64,000 nucleotides of DNA from Aureococcus anophagefferens (GCF_000186865.1 NW_008705566.1:1791699-1855698), one strand, 5' to 3'. Shown: positions 9,145 to 22,258, counted from the first letter of the stretch. Translations and numbers: made by a program. The notes: a model not told the origin generated them from the letters alone.

Positions 9145-9984
9145 TTAGGACGCGGCCGGCGGCGGCGCGGCGGCGGGCTTCGGCGGCGGCGGCGCCGCGG
9201 CGTCCGGCGGCGCGTCCGCGGCGCGGCGCGGGCTCGCGGGCTTGCGGCTCGAGGCGCGGCTCTCCTGGCGCTGCTGGGCCTGCTGCTGGGCCTGCTGCGC
9301 GGCGTGCTGCTCCTGGGCCTGGCGGCTCTGCTCCATCTGGCGCGCGAGGCCGATCTGGTGGTCGAGGCGCGCGATGGCGTCCTTGACGGAGTGGAGCTGG
9401 CCGCGGACGTACTCGCCGGCCCGGAGCAGCGTCTCCATCTCCGGCGCGTCGTCGAAGCGCGAGAAGTTCTCGTTGAGCGGGTGGCCCGCGGGCGGCGGGC
9501 CCGACCGCGCCATCGCCCGGTCGTAGAGCGCCTCGTGGGGCTCCGTGAAGACGACCTCGTCGTAGACCTCGCTCACGACGGGCTGCGTCGCGACCTGGGG
9601 CGTCGTGCCGTCGTAGAGCTTGACGACGTGGCTGAACTCGACGGGCCGCTCCGACGGGTCGCGGAAGTGGACCCGCACGCTCGCCTCGAACTCGCCCCAG
9701 CCCTTCTCCGTGACCTCGTAGGGCGGCTCGTGGATCTCGCGCACGGGCTGCGCGAAGGACGGGTGGAGCTTGAAGACGACCTTCTCCACGAAGTAGCCCA
9801 GGTCCTCGCCGTGCGGGCCCCGGACGAAGAGCGTCCACTTGTGCGTGTGGTACTCGTCGGCCTTGCGCCCGAGCCAGAAGGCGACGGACCCGTAGACGAG
9901 GGGGCAGCACACGGCCGTGTTCTTCTTGCGGATCTTCGCCGGCGGCGGCGCCATGGCCTCCTTCTTCACCATGGCCTCGGCCAT
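9145..9984 (-). CDS. YEATS-domain protein, GAS41/Yaf9 type
   Basis: The 279-residue protein starts with a short Lys-rich leader and then a full YEATS domain (about residues 15-150): YGSVAFWLGRKADEYHTHKW, TLFVRGPHGEDLGYFVEKVV, FKLHPSF and WGEFEASVRVHFRDPSERPV. The domain binds acylated histone lysines. GAS41/Yaf9 is a subunit of the SWR1/SRCAP and NuA4/TIP60 complexes. A C-terminal Gln-rich helix (about 200-245) matches the coiled coil of this subfamily, followed by a Pro/Ala tail. The ATG at 9984 was chosen because translation further upstream is low-complexity. The protein should act in the nucleus. Confidence 0.9.
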   Translation of the reverse strand: MAEAMVKKEAMAPPPAKIRKKNTAVCCPLVYGSVAFWLGRKADEYHTHKWTLFVRGPHGEDLGYFVEKVVFKLHPSFAQPVREIHEPPYEVTEKGWGEFEASVRVHFRDPSERPVEFSHVVKLYDGTTPQVATQPVVSEVYDEVVFTEPHEALYDRAMARSGPPPAGHPLNENFSRFDDAPEMETLLRAGEYVRGQLHSVKDAIARLDHQIGLARQMEQSRQAQEQHAAQQAQQQAQQRQESRASSRKPASPRRAADAPPDAAAPPPPKPAAAPPPAAS

Positions 9985-10312
9985 GGTGTGCGGCGGCGGC
10001 GGCGGCGGCGCGGGCGCGGCGGCGCGATGAGCGGTCGCGGTGCGCGGCGGTGTGAGCTCGCGGTGCGCGGCGGTGTGGTGCGCGAGCTCGCCGGTGACGC
10101 AGCGCTCGGGGTCGTGTGGCGCGCGACCTCGTGGGGCGCGACGGTGCGGTCGCTGGTGCTCGCGGCCTAGCCCACCTGGCGCCCCGGCGAGGGCCGCCGC
10201 CGCCCGCACGCGATGGCCTCGCGCGCCGGCGACGCCCCGCGAGCGGGAGAAAATTACGACGGTCGGCGCCCCCCCACCGGCCAGGCTCCGGGCGCGCCGC
10301 TGGCCGCGGCCC

Positions 10313-11621
10313 TCAGGAGGACGGCGCCGGCGGCGGCTTCGGGTCCGCGGCGGCGGCGCCCGGCGGCGGCTTCGGGGGCTCGGCCGCGTTGTCGCCGGCC
10401 CAGGGCGCGGCGGCGTCGTCGTCCTCGTCGGGCGAGCGGATGAACTTGGCGAAGGAGACGCGCTCGCACTCGCCGCCGTCCGCGAACTTGGACACGAGGA
10501 AGGAGCCGTCCGCGCCGACGACGACGACGGTGCCCGGCTCCGCGCCGAAGGCGCAGAGCGTCGGCGCGTCGAGGCCGTGGACCTGGGCGAAGGACCACTC
10601 GCTCTCGAGGTAGGAGCTCGCGAGGCCCGGGATGACGCGGCGGAGGAAGCTGAGGTTCGACCGCGCGTTCGCCGGCGCGTCCGCCGCCGGCGCCGGCGGC
10701 GCCGCGCGCGGCGCGGGGTCGCCGTCGACGCGCCGCGCGCCGCCGCCGTCGCCGAGGGAGAAGATGTGGACCGTGCCCTTGTCGCTGGAGCACGCGAGGA
10801 ACTTCGCCTCGGCGTCGAAGGCGATCGAGTAGACGGCCGCGCGGTCGACGCCGCGGCGCAGCTCCCGGAGCTGGGCGCCCGTGTGCGTGTCGAAGACGCG
10901 CAGGAGCGTGCCCTTGTCCGACGCCGTCGCCACGAGCGCGCCGTCGCCGCTGAGCGCGAGCCGCGCGAGATCCGACTCGTGCGCGGTGATGATCGTCGAC
11001 TTGCGCGCGTCGTAGAGCTCGACGCGCACGTGGCCCCGGTTCACGCCGGGGCAGGCGAGCACGTTGTTCGACGGGTGGGGGCACAGCGCCACCAGGCCCC
11101 GCGGGTTCGGCTGCGTGTTGATCTGGTCTAGGAGCTTGAGGTCGCTGAAGCGGTAGACGTAGACCTTCGTCGCCAGCACGACGACGACGCGGTCCCGCCG
11201 CAGCTTGACGGCCTTGACGTCGGACCGGAAGCTCAGCTCGCCGATGCACCGGTTCTGGTGGTCGTCCCAGATCATGACCTTGTTCGGCGGGTACCGCGGG
11301 CTCCGCCCGCCGCCGACGAGCGCGAGCAGGTTGCAGCGGAAGAGCATCTCGACGACGCCGACGCCGCCGCCGCTGAAGACGCGCCGGAACGTCTCCTTGA
11401 ACGGGTCCACGTTGTAGATCCGGAAGCCGGACTCGGTGCCGCACCTGGAGAACGGCGGTGCGAAAACCTCCCGCGCGCGCGCGCGGAAACCCTCGGCGCG
11501 CGCGAAAAGCGTGGGTCGCGGCGCCGGGCGCGCGCGCGAAGCAGCCGAAATCCTGGTTGAAGCTCACGAAGAGCAGCTCCGAGCTCTTCGTCTCGTCCTC
11601 GAAGACCTCGGAGACGTTCAT
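10313..11621 (-). CDS. PROPPIN beta-propeller protein (ATG18/WIPI family), two exons
   Basis: Exons 11536-11621 and 10313-11444 give 405 residues. The N-terminal FVSFNQDFGCFA continues after the splice as CGTESGFRIYNVDPFKETF, which is the conserved blade-1 sequence of WIPI/ATG18. WD-like blades follow, and the phosphoinositide-binding motif appears as LRRG (AQLRELRRGVDRAAVYSIAF). PROPPINs bind PI3P/PI(3,5)P2 on autophagosome precursors. The C-terminal 40 residues are Pro/Ala-rich. The 91-bp intron appears to use a GC donor inside a GC run; a GT donor further in would add 15 residues to a conserved block, so GC is preferred. The gene is divergent from HOP2 (start codons 277 bp apart). Confidence 0.88.
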
Positions 11622-11898
11622 GCTCGCGGCGCGGCGCCCGTCGCGGCGCGGCGGCGCTCCGGGCGGCTGGTGCTGGCGGGCGCGGGCGGTGAGCCGGCGG
11701 CTCGGGCGCTGGGACGGCCCCGGTGGCGCACGCGCTGCTGCGGAAGGACGCGGATGCTGGCGCACCGGTGTGGCGTCCTCGGCCGATCGGCTGTGGCATT
11801 TCTGCCGATTCACAAGCCGACGCCTCGACGCTCGTCGCGCGCACCAGGCGTCTCACCAGAACCGCTCCAGTCGTCGTCCGCACGCCCGCGCACGAGCC

Positions 11899-12687
11899 AT
11901 GGAACCGCCGGCACCGAAGAAGGCGAAATTGGGCGCCGGCGGCGCGTCCAAACCATCGAACAAGGCGTCGAAGCCCAAGGCCATCCGCGGCGCCGCCGCC
12001 GAGGCCGCGGGCGAGGCGGCCGTGCGGGACTACCTCGAGCGCTTCCAACGGCCCTGCAATTGCACGCAGCTCTGGGAGAACACGCGCAAGATCGTGTCCA
12101 AGAGCAACATCCAGCTCGCGCTGAACCGGCTCGTCGCGGCCGGAATCGTCGCGGAGAAGCAGTACCAGAACGGCAAGGTGAGCCTCTACTACGCGAACCC
12201 CGACGCCATGGCGGCGAAGCACGGCGCGCCGGCGCCGGACGAGCTCTGCGACATGGTCTTCGACGACGTGCCGAAGATGCTCGTCGAGGCGGACGCGCTC
12301 AAGGTCCAGGCGCTCAAGCTCGAGCGGCGCGCGGCGGCGCTGGGCAGGGAGCCGACGAACGCGGCCCTCGACGCGGCGCTGCGGTCCGCGGCGACGGCCG
12401 CCGCGGACGCGCCGGGCGCCGAGCGCCGCGACGCGGAGCTCGCGGCGCGCGTCGAGGTCCTCGCGAGCCGGACCTGGGTCGAGCCGCGGCGGCTCGCCGA
12501 GGCCAAGGCGGCCCACGACGCCGCCCTCGCCAAGTGGAAGACGCTCCGCCGCGTCGTGCGCGACGTCGCCGACGTCTGCGCCGAGACGACGGACGACGAC
12601 GTCGACGTCGCGCACCTCGCGGGCGTCTTCACGGACCGCGAGGCCGGCGTCGCCGGGCCCGACCCGGTCCCCTTCGGCGCCGCGTGA
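11899..12687 (+). CDS. HOP2/PSMC3IP (TBPIP) meiotic recombination protein
   Basis: A 262-residue protein with a basic leader (PKKAKLGAGG), a winged-helix domain near residues 40-100 (VRDYLERFQRPCNCTQLWEN, KIVSKSNIQLALNRLVAAG, EKQYQNGKVSLYY), and then a long coiled coil. This is the HOP2/TBPIP layout. HOP2 with MND1 stimulates DMC1/RAD51 strand invasion in meiosis. The gene is a hint of sexual reproduction or of recombinational repair. The wHTH positions usually reading NRPY read QRPC here. The start is the ATG directly before the basic leader. Confidence 0.85.
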   Translation: MEPPAPKKAKLGAGGASKPSNKASKPKAIRGAAAEAAGEAAVRDYLERFQRPCNCTQLWENTRKIVSKSNIQLALNRLVAAGIVAEKQYQNGKVSLYYANPDAMAAKHGAPAPDELCDMVFDDVPKMLVEADALKVQALKLERRAAALGREPTNAALDAALRSAATAAADAPGAERRDAELAARVEVLASRTWVEPRRLAEAKAAHDAALAKWKTLRRVVRDVADVCAETTDDDVDVAHLAGVFTDREAGVAGPDPVPFGAA

Positions 12688-12835
12688 ACCCTGGGGGCCG
12701 AGAGCACACCGACCGGGCGCGCTCGGCTCGTCGTCCCCCTCGTTGAAGCTAATGATGCCGCCGTCTTGAGCCGCGTTTTCATTCGCGCTTTCTCGTGCGT
12801 CTTCGAGTTCGAGTGGGGGCAGCCATCCTGCGGTC

Positions 12836-14149
12836 ATGTCCTCGATTCGAGGCCGCGCCGCGCTCGTCGCGCTGTGCGCGGCCGTGGCGACCTGCGACGA
12901 CGACTGCTTCAAGCACCCCAACGTCTGCGGCGTGCGGCCCTTCGAGGTCTGCGACGACTGCGGCGGCGGCACGGGCTGCTGCAAGGCGGCGCCGGACAGC
13001 CCGGACTGCTTCGAGAACCCGGGCTCCTGCGGCGACGGCAAGTGGTGCCAGCTCAACGACCGCAAGTCCTGGAGCGAGAGCGACCGGACGACCATCGGCC
13101 GCTGCGTCGTCTACCAGGACATCTGCGAGAGCTGCACGCAGACCTTCGCCGTGGACAACCCGCCGGAGATCCACGGCCTGGGCGCCGACGCCTTCTACAG
13201 CGGGTCCATGCCCGGCGTGCCCCTCGGCGAGTACTTGGAGCGGACGACGCGCTGCGACGTCACGAGCGGCCTCGTGTGCACGGGGTCCCTGGTGCCGAGC
13301 CTCCCGCCGACGTGCGTGCCGCGGCGAACGCTGCCCGAGGGCCACGACGTGCCGTCGCCGGCGATGATGCGCCACTGGGGGAAGCGGTGGATGCGCATGG
13401 GCGCGCGCAACTTGCTCGGCAACACGACGGGGCGGGCCGTCGGCGTCGGCCACCAGCTGCCGCAGGGCGCGTCGCGCGCGGAGGTCCGCGAGGGCGCCAA
13501 CTTCATGCTGGCGGCGCTCTGGAACGAGGAGCTCTGGGGCCCCTTCGAGAACCTGACCTTCGAGGAGACGCTCGACGAGAAGTGCTGCACCTGGTCGAAC
13601 TACACGGACTCGCTGTCCGACTTCCAGCGGAACCGCACGGGCCCCGAGTGGCGGAACCCGACGGACCCGAACCACGCGACGGAGGGCGACGCGCCGCCCT
13701 GCGTCTGGCGCACCTTCGACGGCGCCTACAACGACGAGAACCCGTCGATCTGGTCGACGATCCACGCGCTGACGTTCAACCTGCCGGACACGGTCTCCGA
13801 GGGCCAGCACCAGGTGCTCCAGTCGCTGCCGCTCTTCCTCCGCCAGCATTTGTCCTGCGCGCTCTGCCGGAGCCACATCCACGAGCACCTCATCGAGCTC
13901 GGCATCCCGCGGACGCGCGACGGCCGCGAGTGGGCCTACTTCTACCAGAAGGCGCACAACTACGTCAACGAGCAGAGCGAGGTCACGCGGCGCGGGTCCC
14001 AGTCCTGCGGGTGGGGCACCTGGAACACGCCGCCGGCCTACCGGTGCGCGGGCGTCTACCGGAACAACTGGTTCCTCACCTTCGCGGACGCGTCATCGCA
14101 GTGGCGGTCGGCCCACCACAAGACGCGCTGGGTTACGCGCGGCCACTAG
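12836..14149 (+). CDS. Secreted Erv/ALR-type sulfhydryl oxidase
   Basis: 437 residues beginning with a signal peptide (IRGRAALVALCAAVATC). The first 130 residues form a Cys-rich region with many pairs. The C-terminal third carries the Erv1/ALR flavin fold: WSTIHALTFNLP near 305, the redox CALC motif near 341, and AHNYVNEQSEV near 378, matching the HNxVN motif. These enzymes oxidise thiols to disulfides with FAD and O2 in the secretory path. It lacks the thioredoxin domain of QSOX; the N-terminal Cys-rich domain is unassigned. The stop codon overlaps that of the next gene in the palindrome CTAG (14146-14149). Confidence 0.8.
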   Translation: MSSIRGRAALVALCAAVATCDDDCFKHPNVCGVRPFEVCDDCGGGTGCCKAAPDSPDCFENPGSCGDGKWCQLNDRKSWSESDRTTIGRCVVYQDICESCTQTFAVDNPPEIHGLGADAFYSGSMPGVPLGEYLERTTRCDVTSGLVCTGSLVPSLPPTCVPRRTLPEGHDVPSPAMMRHWGKRWMRMGARNLLGNTTGRAVGVGHQLPQGASRAEVREGANFMLAALWNEELWGPFENLTFEETLDEKCCTWSNYTDSLSDFQRNRTGPEWRNPTDPNHATEGDAPPCVWRTFDGAYNDENPSIWSTIHALTFNLPDTVSEGQHQVLQSLPLFLRQHLSCALCRSHIHEHLIELGIPRTRDGREWAYFYQKAHNYVNEQSEVTRRGSQSCGWGTWNTPPAYRCAGVYRNNWFLTFADASSQWRSAHHKTRWVTRGH

Positions 14150-15399
14150 TCCAGGGGGAGGCGCCGAAAGACGTGGACCGTCGTCTGGCGGTACGTGTCC
14201 CCCGGGGCGACGAGGCACCGCTCCGGCGCGTTCGCGCGGCGCTGCGCCTCGAGGCAGACGCCGGCTCGGTTCGCGTACGGGCCCGCGGGCCCCGCCGTGC
14301 CCGCGAGGAGCGTCGCGTAGTAGGTCTGGAGCGCGGGCTCCGTCGTGTGGACGGCCATCATCAGCGCCCCGCTCGAGAGCACGGCCGCGGGCGGCGGGAG
14401 GCCGTCGACGACGCGGTTCGGGTCTCGCCCGACGTTCCGGTCGACCTCGAACTCCTCGCCGTGGGGCCAGTGCGGCGAGGCCCGCGCCTGGGCCGCGATG
14501 AAGGCGCCGAGGCTCTTGCCGTCCGTGTCGCGCGGCCCGCCCTTCTCCACGGGCACCCGCTCGCCGGGCAGCCCGTCGCCGCCGCCGCCGTCGGGCCGAT
14601 AGTGCGCGCAGTCGAGCGTCAGCGCGTGGTCGTCGACCGTGGGCTCGCCCGACAGGTTCCAGTAGGCGTGGTTCGTCAGGGAGATGGGCGTCGTCGCCGT
14701 CGTCATCGCCTCGTACGTCATCCAGAGCTCGGCGCCGGCTTCGTCGCCGCGGAGCGCGTAGGTCACGCGCGCCGCGACGTCGCCCGGGAACGGGCCCGCG
14801 GGGTCGAGGAGCTCGAGCGTCACCGACGCCGCGTCCCTAGCGCCGACGGTCCAGACGGCCTTGTTCCAGCGCATGCCGCCGTGGAGGCACGTCGACGGCT
14901 TGATGCCGCCGCCGCCGCCGTCGCAGCCGGGCAGCTCGTAGCGCGTCCCGTCGACGTCGAGCGTCGGCGAAAAGCGGCCGGCGACGCGGCCGATGACGCA
15001 GTTCATGCAGGGGTTCGCGTCGCTGGTCCAGTCGTCCATCGCGAGCACGAGGCTGTCGCCGCCGTCGACGCAGAACCGCGCGAGCGTCGCGCCCGCGGGC
15101 AGGATCGTCGCCTCGCACCGGTGGTCGCCGCCGTCCGCCGCGTCGCTGCGGAGCTCGATGGGCTCCGTGCTCTTGCCGCCTCGTGGTGGCGGTGGCGTCG
15201 ACGACCGCGCGTCCTCGGCCGGCGGCGGCATCTCCGGCGTCTCCGGCGGAGGCGGAGGCATCTCCGGCGGAGGCGGAGGCATCTCCGGCGTCTCCGGCGT
15301 CGCCTCCGCCGGCGCGTCGTCGGCCGGCTCCGCGGCGGCGGGCGCCGCGTCCGCGGCGGGCTTCTCCGGCGTACGCTTGCCGACCACCTCGTTGAGCAT
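14146..15399 (-). CDS. Aldose 1-epimerase (galactose mutarotase family)
   Basis: 417 residues. After a low-complexity N-terminal part with repeats of PEMPPPPP and PETPEM (about residues 30-65), the mutarotase domain begins with ATILPAGATLARFCVDGG and shows VIGRVAGRFS (the N.GR.ANRI strand), LHGGMRWNKAVW (substrate-binding His) and SLTNHAYWNLSG (catalytic HxYxN motif). A C-terminal YANRAGVCLEAQ contains the catalytic Glu strand. It interconverts alpha and beta hexose anomers. The N-terminal low-complexity part could be a linker after an undetected leader. The gene converges on, and overlaps by 4 bp with, the thiol oxidase gene. Confidence 0.88.
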   Translation of the reverse strand: MLNEVVGKRTPEKPAADAAPAAAEPADDAPAEATPETPEMPPPPPEMPPPPPETPEMPPPAEDARSSTPPPPRGGKSTEPIELRSDAADGGDHRCEATILPAGATLARFCVDGGDSLVLAMDDWTSDANPCMNCVIGRVAGRFSPTLDVDGTRYELPGCDGGGGGIKPSTCLHGGMRWNKAVWTVGARDAASVTLELLDPAGPFPGDVAARVTYALRGDEAGAELWMTYEAMTTATTPISLTNHAYWNLSGEPTVDDHALTLDCAHYRPDGGGGDGLPGERVPVEKGGPRDTDGKSLGAFIAAQARASPHWPHGEEFEVDRNVGRDPNRVVDGLPPPAAVLSSGALMMAVHTTEPALQTYYATLLAGTAGPAGPYANRAGVCLEAQRRANAPERCLVAPGDTYRQTTVHVFRRLPLD

Positions 15400-16625
<1,226 letters not shown>

Positions 16626-16822
16626 CTACGAGACGCTGAGCGAGTAGCTGGGACCACGGGGCGCGGCGCCTCGTATCCTCGACAGCGAGCGATGGAGCAC
16701 AGGTCGTTGAACCAGATTGAAGACTCGGAGCCGGTGAGGCCGTGCAGTCGGGCGCGGGGCGCCGATCCGGCCCCGGCGTGCGGCTCGAGCGAGGCATCAT
16801 CCGTTGCCCACACGGGCGCATC

Positions 16823-18235
16823 TTAAAAGAAGGGCATCGTGCCGTCGTCCTGGCAGGCCGGCGCCCCCGCCTCGGCGTTGGGCAGGACGATGAAGATGCG
16901 CTCCGGCGGCGCGCCGGCCGCGGGCACGACGTCGCAGGGCCGCGGCCGGCCGCCGAAGCGGCGCGCGTAGGCGTCGAGCGTCTTCGCCGCGTCGGGGTCG
17001 CGCGTGCCGCTCTCGACGCCGCCGTAGTTGACGGTGCCGTGGCGCATGGTGTGGTGCTGGTACGTGAAGTCGACCAGGCGCGCGCGGCGCGCGGGCGGCA
17101 TGAAGAGGCGGATCGCGGCCGTCTGGAAAATCAGGTCGTTCGCGCGGTGCGTGAAGATCAGACCGCTCTCGTCGAAGGCCGCGATCATGGAGCCGACGCC
17201 CGGGTGGCCGAGCCACCAGTCGAGCTTCGTGACGAACCAGTTGTTGTAGTAGCCGAACTGGCCGAGCGCCGGGCAGTAGGGCATGCCGTGCGCGATGGCC
17301 TGGGGCACGATGGGCGCGCCGCTGGCGTCGGCGTAGAGGCCGAGCTTCAGCGCCGCCGAGCGGATCTGGGCGCGCTTCTGCTCCGACTTGCAGTGCTTGG
17401 GGAACTTCGTGCAGAATTCCAAAAAGTCCGCGTCGACGTCCGCGCGCTTCGCGGCGGCGAGGTACGCCGCGTCGTCGCCGCCCGCGTCGACGCGCCGGGC
17501 GAAGGACGTCACGAAGTCGGCGAAGTGCTTCGGGCACTCGGCGCTCAGGCCCCGGTACGCGTAGAGCAGCCGCCTTCGACGGAGCGAGGCGAAGACGTCG
17601 TAGTCGATCTTCGACAAGATGAAGCTGTCGTCGTCCATGCGCATGACCCAGCTATAGCCCAGCTGGGCCAGCGTCGGCCAGACCGTGACGGCGTAGAAGC
17701 GGATCATGAGGCGGTAGCCCACGGACCAGGGCATCTCCGGCGGCGGGTCCCACCGCGCGGGCACGGCCCAGCCCGTAGCGTTCGTCAGGAGGCAGAAGCG
17801 CACGTTCGCGACGCCGTCGAGCGCCGTCGCGTCGCGCGGCGCCAGGTCGCCCTCGTGCCAGACGATGACGTCCGCGTCGCGCACGGCGCCGTAGTTGCGC
17901 CGGAGGCTCTCCATCGACGCGTTCAGCGTGTTCGCGTGCGTCGCGTCGTAGGAGCTGTGCTGCTTCTGGCCGAGGTAGATGATGGCGTCGCCGTGCCGCC
18001 GCCGGCCCGTGCAGTAGCGGTCCAGCGGGCTCGGCGCGAGGCCGCGCGGGAGCGCCGCGGGCCGCGGCGGCGGCGGCGGCAGCGGCAGCGGCGGCTCCGG
18101 CGGCGGCGGGCCGTCGCGGCGCTTGCGCCGCTGGCGCGCGCGCCGCGTCGCGCGCTTCTGGGAGAACGCCTGCGGCAGGCTCGGCGCGCATCTCAGGAGC
18201 AGGAGCAGCGGCAGCAGCGCGCGACGATGGACCAT
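16823..18235 (-). CDS. GT15-like mannosyltransferase (KRE2/MNT1 type), Golgi type II membrane protein
   Basis: 470 residues. The short N-terminal hydrophobic stretch (LLPLLLLLR) could anchor it in the Golgi; a basic, Pro-rich stem follows. The catalytic part has GDAIIYLGQKQH, WSVGYRLMIRFYAVTVWPTL, then YSWVMRMDDDSFILSKIDYD with a DDD acidic motif, and later HTMRHGTVNYGGVES. The pattern resembles fungal alpha-1,2-mannosyltransferases of GT15, which extend glycans in the secretory pathway. A GTG 12 bp upstream is in frame, but the ATG of MVHRR was chosen. The gene is head to head with CSN1 (175 bp between start codons). Confidence 0.65.
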   Translation of the reverse strand: MVHRRALLPLLLLLRCAPSLPQAFSQKRATRRARQRRKRRDGPPPPEPPLPLPPPPPRPAALPRGLAPSPLDRYCTGRRRHGDAIIYLGQKQHSSYDATHANTLNASMESLRRNYGAVRDADVIVWHEGDLAPRDATALDGVANVRFCLLTNATGWAVPARWDPPPEMPWSVGYRLMIRFYAVTVWPTLAQLGYSWVMRMDDDSFILSKIDYDVFASLRRRRLLYAYRGLSAECPKHFADFVTSFARRVDAGGDDAAYLAAAKRADVDADFLEFCTKFPKHCKSEQKRAQIRSAALKLGLYADASGAPIVPQAIAHGMPYCPALGQFGYYNNWFVTKLDWWLGHPGVGSMIAAFDESGLIFTHRANDLIFQTAAIRLFMPPARRARLVDFTYQHHTMRHGTVNYGGVESGTRDPDAAKTLDAYARRFGGRPRPCDVVPAAGAPPERIFIVLPNAEAGAPACQDDGTMPFF

Positions 18236-18410
18236 CGTCACCTTCACCGCCGCCAGGGCAGCCTCGATGTCGACGGTGATGAGGCCGCAGGCGCCCGTCG
18301 GCTCGCGCTCGCTTCGCCGAGTCGTGGAAGAGGCTCGTCGCGGTCAAGGGCGCCAAGTCCCGCGCCGCCGACGTGACGTGCGCCGCGACCACCGCTTCGC
18401 ACTCACCGCC

Positions 18411-19926
18411 ATGGACACGGACGCCAAGGACAAGGCCGAGTCGGCCAAGTCGGCCTTCGTCTTCGCCGAGGGCCCCGGCGCCTTCCTCGAGAAGCTCGCG
18501 ACGCTGAGCCGCCCGGCGCGCGTGCGGCGCCTGCTCCTCGTGGCCAAGCACAGCGCCGACGCCCCGCAAGCGCTCGCGTTCGCCGCGGCGGCCGTCGACG
18601 AGGCGAAGCGCGGCCTCGACACCGCGGGCTACCGGGACGCGGTCGCGGCGCACGACGGCCTCGGCCCCGCGTCCAAGCTCGGCGTCGACGCGCCGTGGCT
18701 CGAGGCGTCGGACGCGCGCGCGCGCGAGACCCAGGAGCGCCTCGAGGGCGAGCTCGCGAGCAAGCGGTCATCGCTGAACAAGGACGCGATCTGGGCCGCG
18801 TACCGCGGCCTCGGCGACTTCTTCGTCGAGCGCGGCGAGAACGCGCACGCGCTCAAGTGCTTCGTGCGCATGCGCGACTACAGCACGTCGTCCCAGCGGA
18901 CCGTCGAGACCTGCGGCCGCGTCGCCGCGGCGGCCGTGGACCTCAAGAACTGGGCGCACGTCGCCAACTACTGCGCCAAGGCCGACCACGCGCTGGACGC
19001 GCTCGGCCCGTCCGCGCGCGCGGACGGCGGCGCGCGCGACCTGGCGCTGCGGCTCCAGGCCTGCGGCGCCGTCGCGGCCGTCGCGTCCAAGTCCTACGCG
19101 ACGGCCGCGCGCGCCTTCGTCGAGCTCGCGAAGGCCGCCGGCGGCGACCGCGACGGCGCGCCCGAGGCCGGCGCCGCGGCGCCAGGCCGCGACGCGGTGC
19201 CGCCGGGCGACTTCGCCGCCTGCGCCGCGCTGCTGGCCCTCGCGAGCCTGCCGCGCGACGAGCTCAAGCGGTCCTGCGTCGAGGACGTCGCCTTCAAGAA
19301 CGCCGTCGCCTCGCTGCCCCGCGTCAAAGCGCTCCTCTCGGACGCGTTGTCCGGGTCCTACGCGGCGGCGCTGCGCGAGCTGGCCGCCATCGTCGACGAG
19401 CTGAGCTTCGACCCGGCCCTGCGGCCCCACGCGGCGCACCTCGGGGCCCTCGCGCGCGACAAGTGCCTCGCGGACTACTGCAAGCCCTACGGCGCCGTGT
19501 GCCTCCGGCGCATGGCCGGTGCCTTCGACATGTCGCTCGAGGACGTCGAGAGCGCCGTGGCGAAGCTGGTCGTGGCCAAGAAGATCCACGCGCGCGTAGA
19601 CTCCCAGCGGAAGACGCTGATTGCCGTCGACCGCGACGCGCGCGCGGCGTCGCTCGGCACGGTCCTCGACCACGGCCGCGCGTACGTCGGCGAGGTCAAG
19701 GCGCTGGCGTTGCGCATGTCGTGCCTCGAGCACGATTTGGTCGTGCGCGCGCGCGGCGGCGCGCTCGGCGCGCCGGGCCTCGCGACGTCGCGCTTCGACG
19801 ACCGCGCGCTCCCGCCGTCCGCGTGGGCCGGCGGCGGCGGCGGCGACCCGCGCCGGGGCCTCCGCGGCGACAGCCGCAAGTTCGCGAACCGCCGCTACGA
19901 CGCCTTCGACCACCCGGCCCAGGCCA

Positions 19927-19957
<31 letters not shown>

Positions 19958-20075
19958 GGCGCTCGAGGCCGTCCGCCGGCAGCAGATGACCGCGACGGAC
20001 GCGCGCGCGTTCGCCGCGGCCCTCGACGACGACGACGACGACGACGAGATCCTCCACGACGCGCCCGCGCTCTAG
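18411..20075 (+). CDS. COP9 signalosome subunit 1 (CSN1/GPS1)
   Basis: 554 residues. The N-terminal half has TPR-like helices (AIWAAYRGLGDFFVERGENA, ALKCFVRMRDYSTS), the RPN7-type region. A PCI domain follows: LADYCKPYGAVCLRRMAGAF, DMSLEDVESAVAKLVVAKK and HARVDSQRKTLIAV are typical of CSN1/RPN7. CSN removes NEDD8 from cullins. The C-terminal 100 residues are Gly/Asp-rich with runs of Asp. RPN7 of the proteasome lid is the nearest alternative; the HARVDSQRK stretch and the long tail favour CSN1. The start is the ATG before DTDAKDKAES. The stop is 30 bp from that of the converging gene. Confidence 0.82.
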
Positions 20076-20105
20076 GGGCGGGGTCGTAAGCATCGGTCCG
20101 CCGCC

Positions 20106-20606
20106 TTACTCGTCGCTCATCTTCGGCAGCGGGAGCTCCGCGCGCGCGGCCTCGACGGCGGCCGGCGGGTAGCAGAGCCGGTCCTTCGGCTCGACCTCGG
20201 GCGTCCCCGCGATGTCCAGCAGCTCGTCGAAGAGCTTGTGCGAGAAGACGGACAGCTGGACGATCTTGCCGAGGTCGCCGCCGTCCTCGCCGACGACGCC
20301 GACGCGCTGCGCGTCGAGGTCGACGAAGATCTCCGCCGTCGCGCCGCTCAGCGCATGCGCGGCCTTCATCTCGCCCAGGGCCTGCCAGCCGCGCACGGGC
20401 GCGCCCATGAGCCAGAACTTGAGGAACGTGCCCAGCGACTGCTTCACGTCGTCAAACTGCACGGCGGCGAAGGCGTCGATGCCCGCGTGGTCGCAGTCCT
20501 CGACGGCGCCGGCGCGCACTCTCGGCGCTCCTCTGGTGCAAAGCGTGGAGGGTTGCAGCGCACTGGCCGCAGCGAGCCAGCACATCAACAACGCACGAGA
20601 CGCCAT
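20106..20606 (-). CDS. Predicted plastid-targeted protein of unknown function
   Basis: 166 residues. The N terminus (MASRALLMCWLAAASALQPS) looks like a signal peptide ending at an ASAL motif, the counterpart of the ASAF site of heterokont plastid presequences, followed by a transit-like Arg/Thr/Pro stretch. The mature part (GIDAFAAVQFDDVKQSLGTF, LKFWLMGAPVRGWQ, VGVVGEDGGDLGKIVQLSVF) is one small conserved-looking domain that I do not recognise. The start codon is 150 bp from that of MetAP2 on the other strand. Confidence 0.6.
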   Translation of the reverse strand: MASRALLMCWLAAASALQPSTLCTRGAPRVRAGAVEDCDHAGIDAFAAVQFDDVKQSLGTFLKFWLMGAPVRGWQALGEMKAAHALSGATAEIFVDLDAQRVGVVGEDGGDLGKIVQLSVFSHKLFDELLDIAGTPEVEPKDRLCYPPAAVEAARAELPLPKMSDE

Positions 20607-20747
20607 GCTGGCAGAGCTCCGTCTTGCACCATCGACATGGAGATCGGCGAGCCCGAGCTCATCACCGCCGACGCCGCCATCGAGACAGTCGCCTCCAGCG
20701 TCGCCTGCGCGCCCGAGAGCAGCGCCGCGACCGCGCCGAGGCCGTAG

Positions 20748-22238
<1,491 letters not shown>

Positions 22239-22258
22239 GGGTCTCTCCCGTATCGTAA

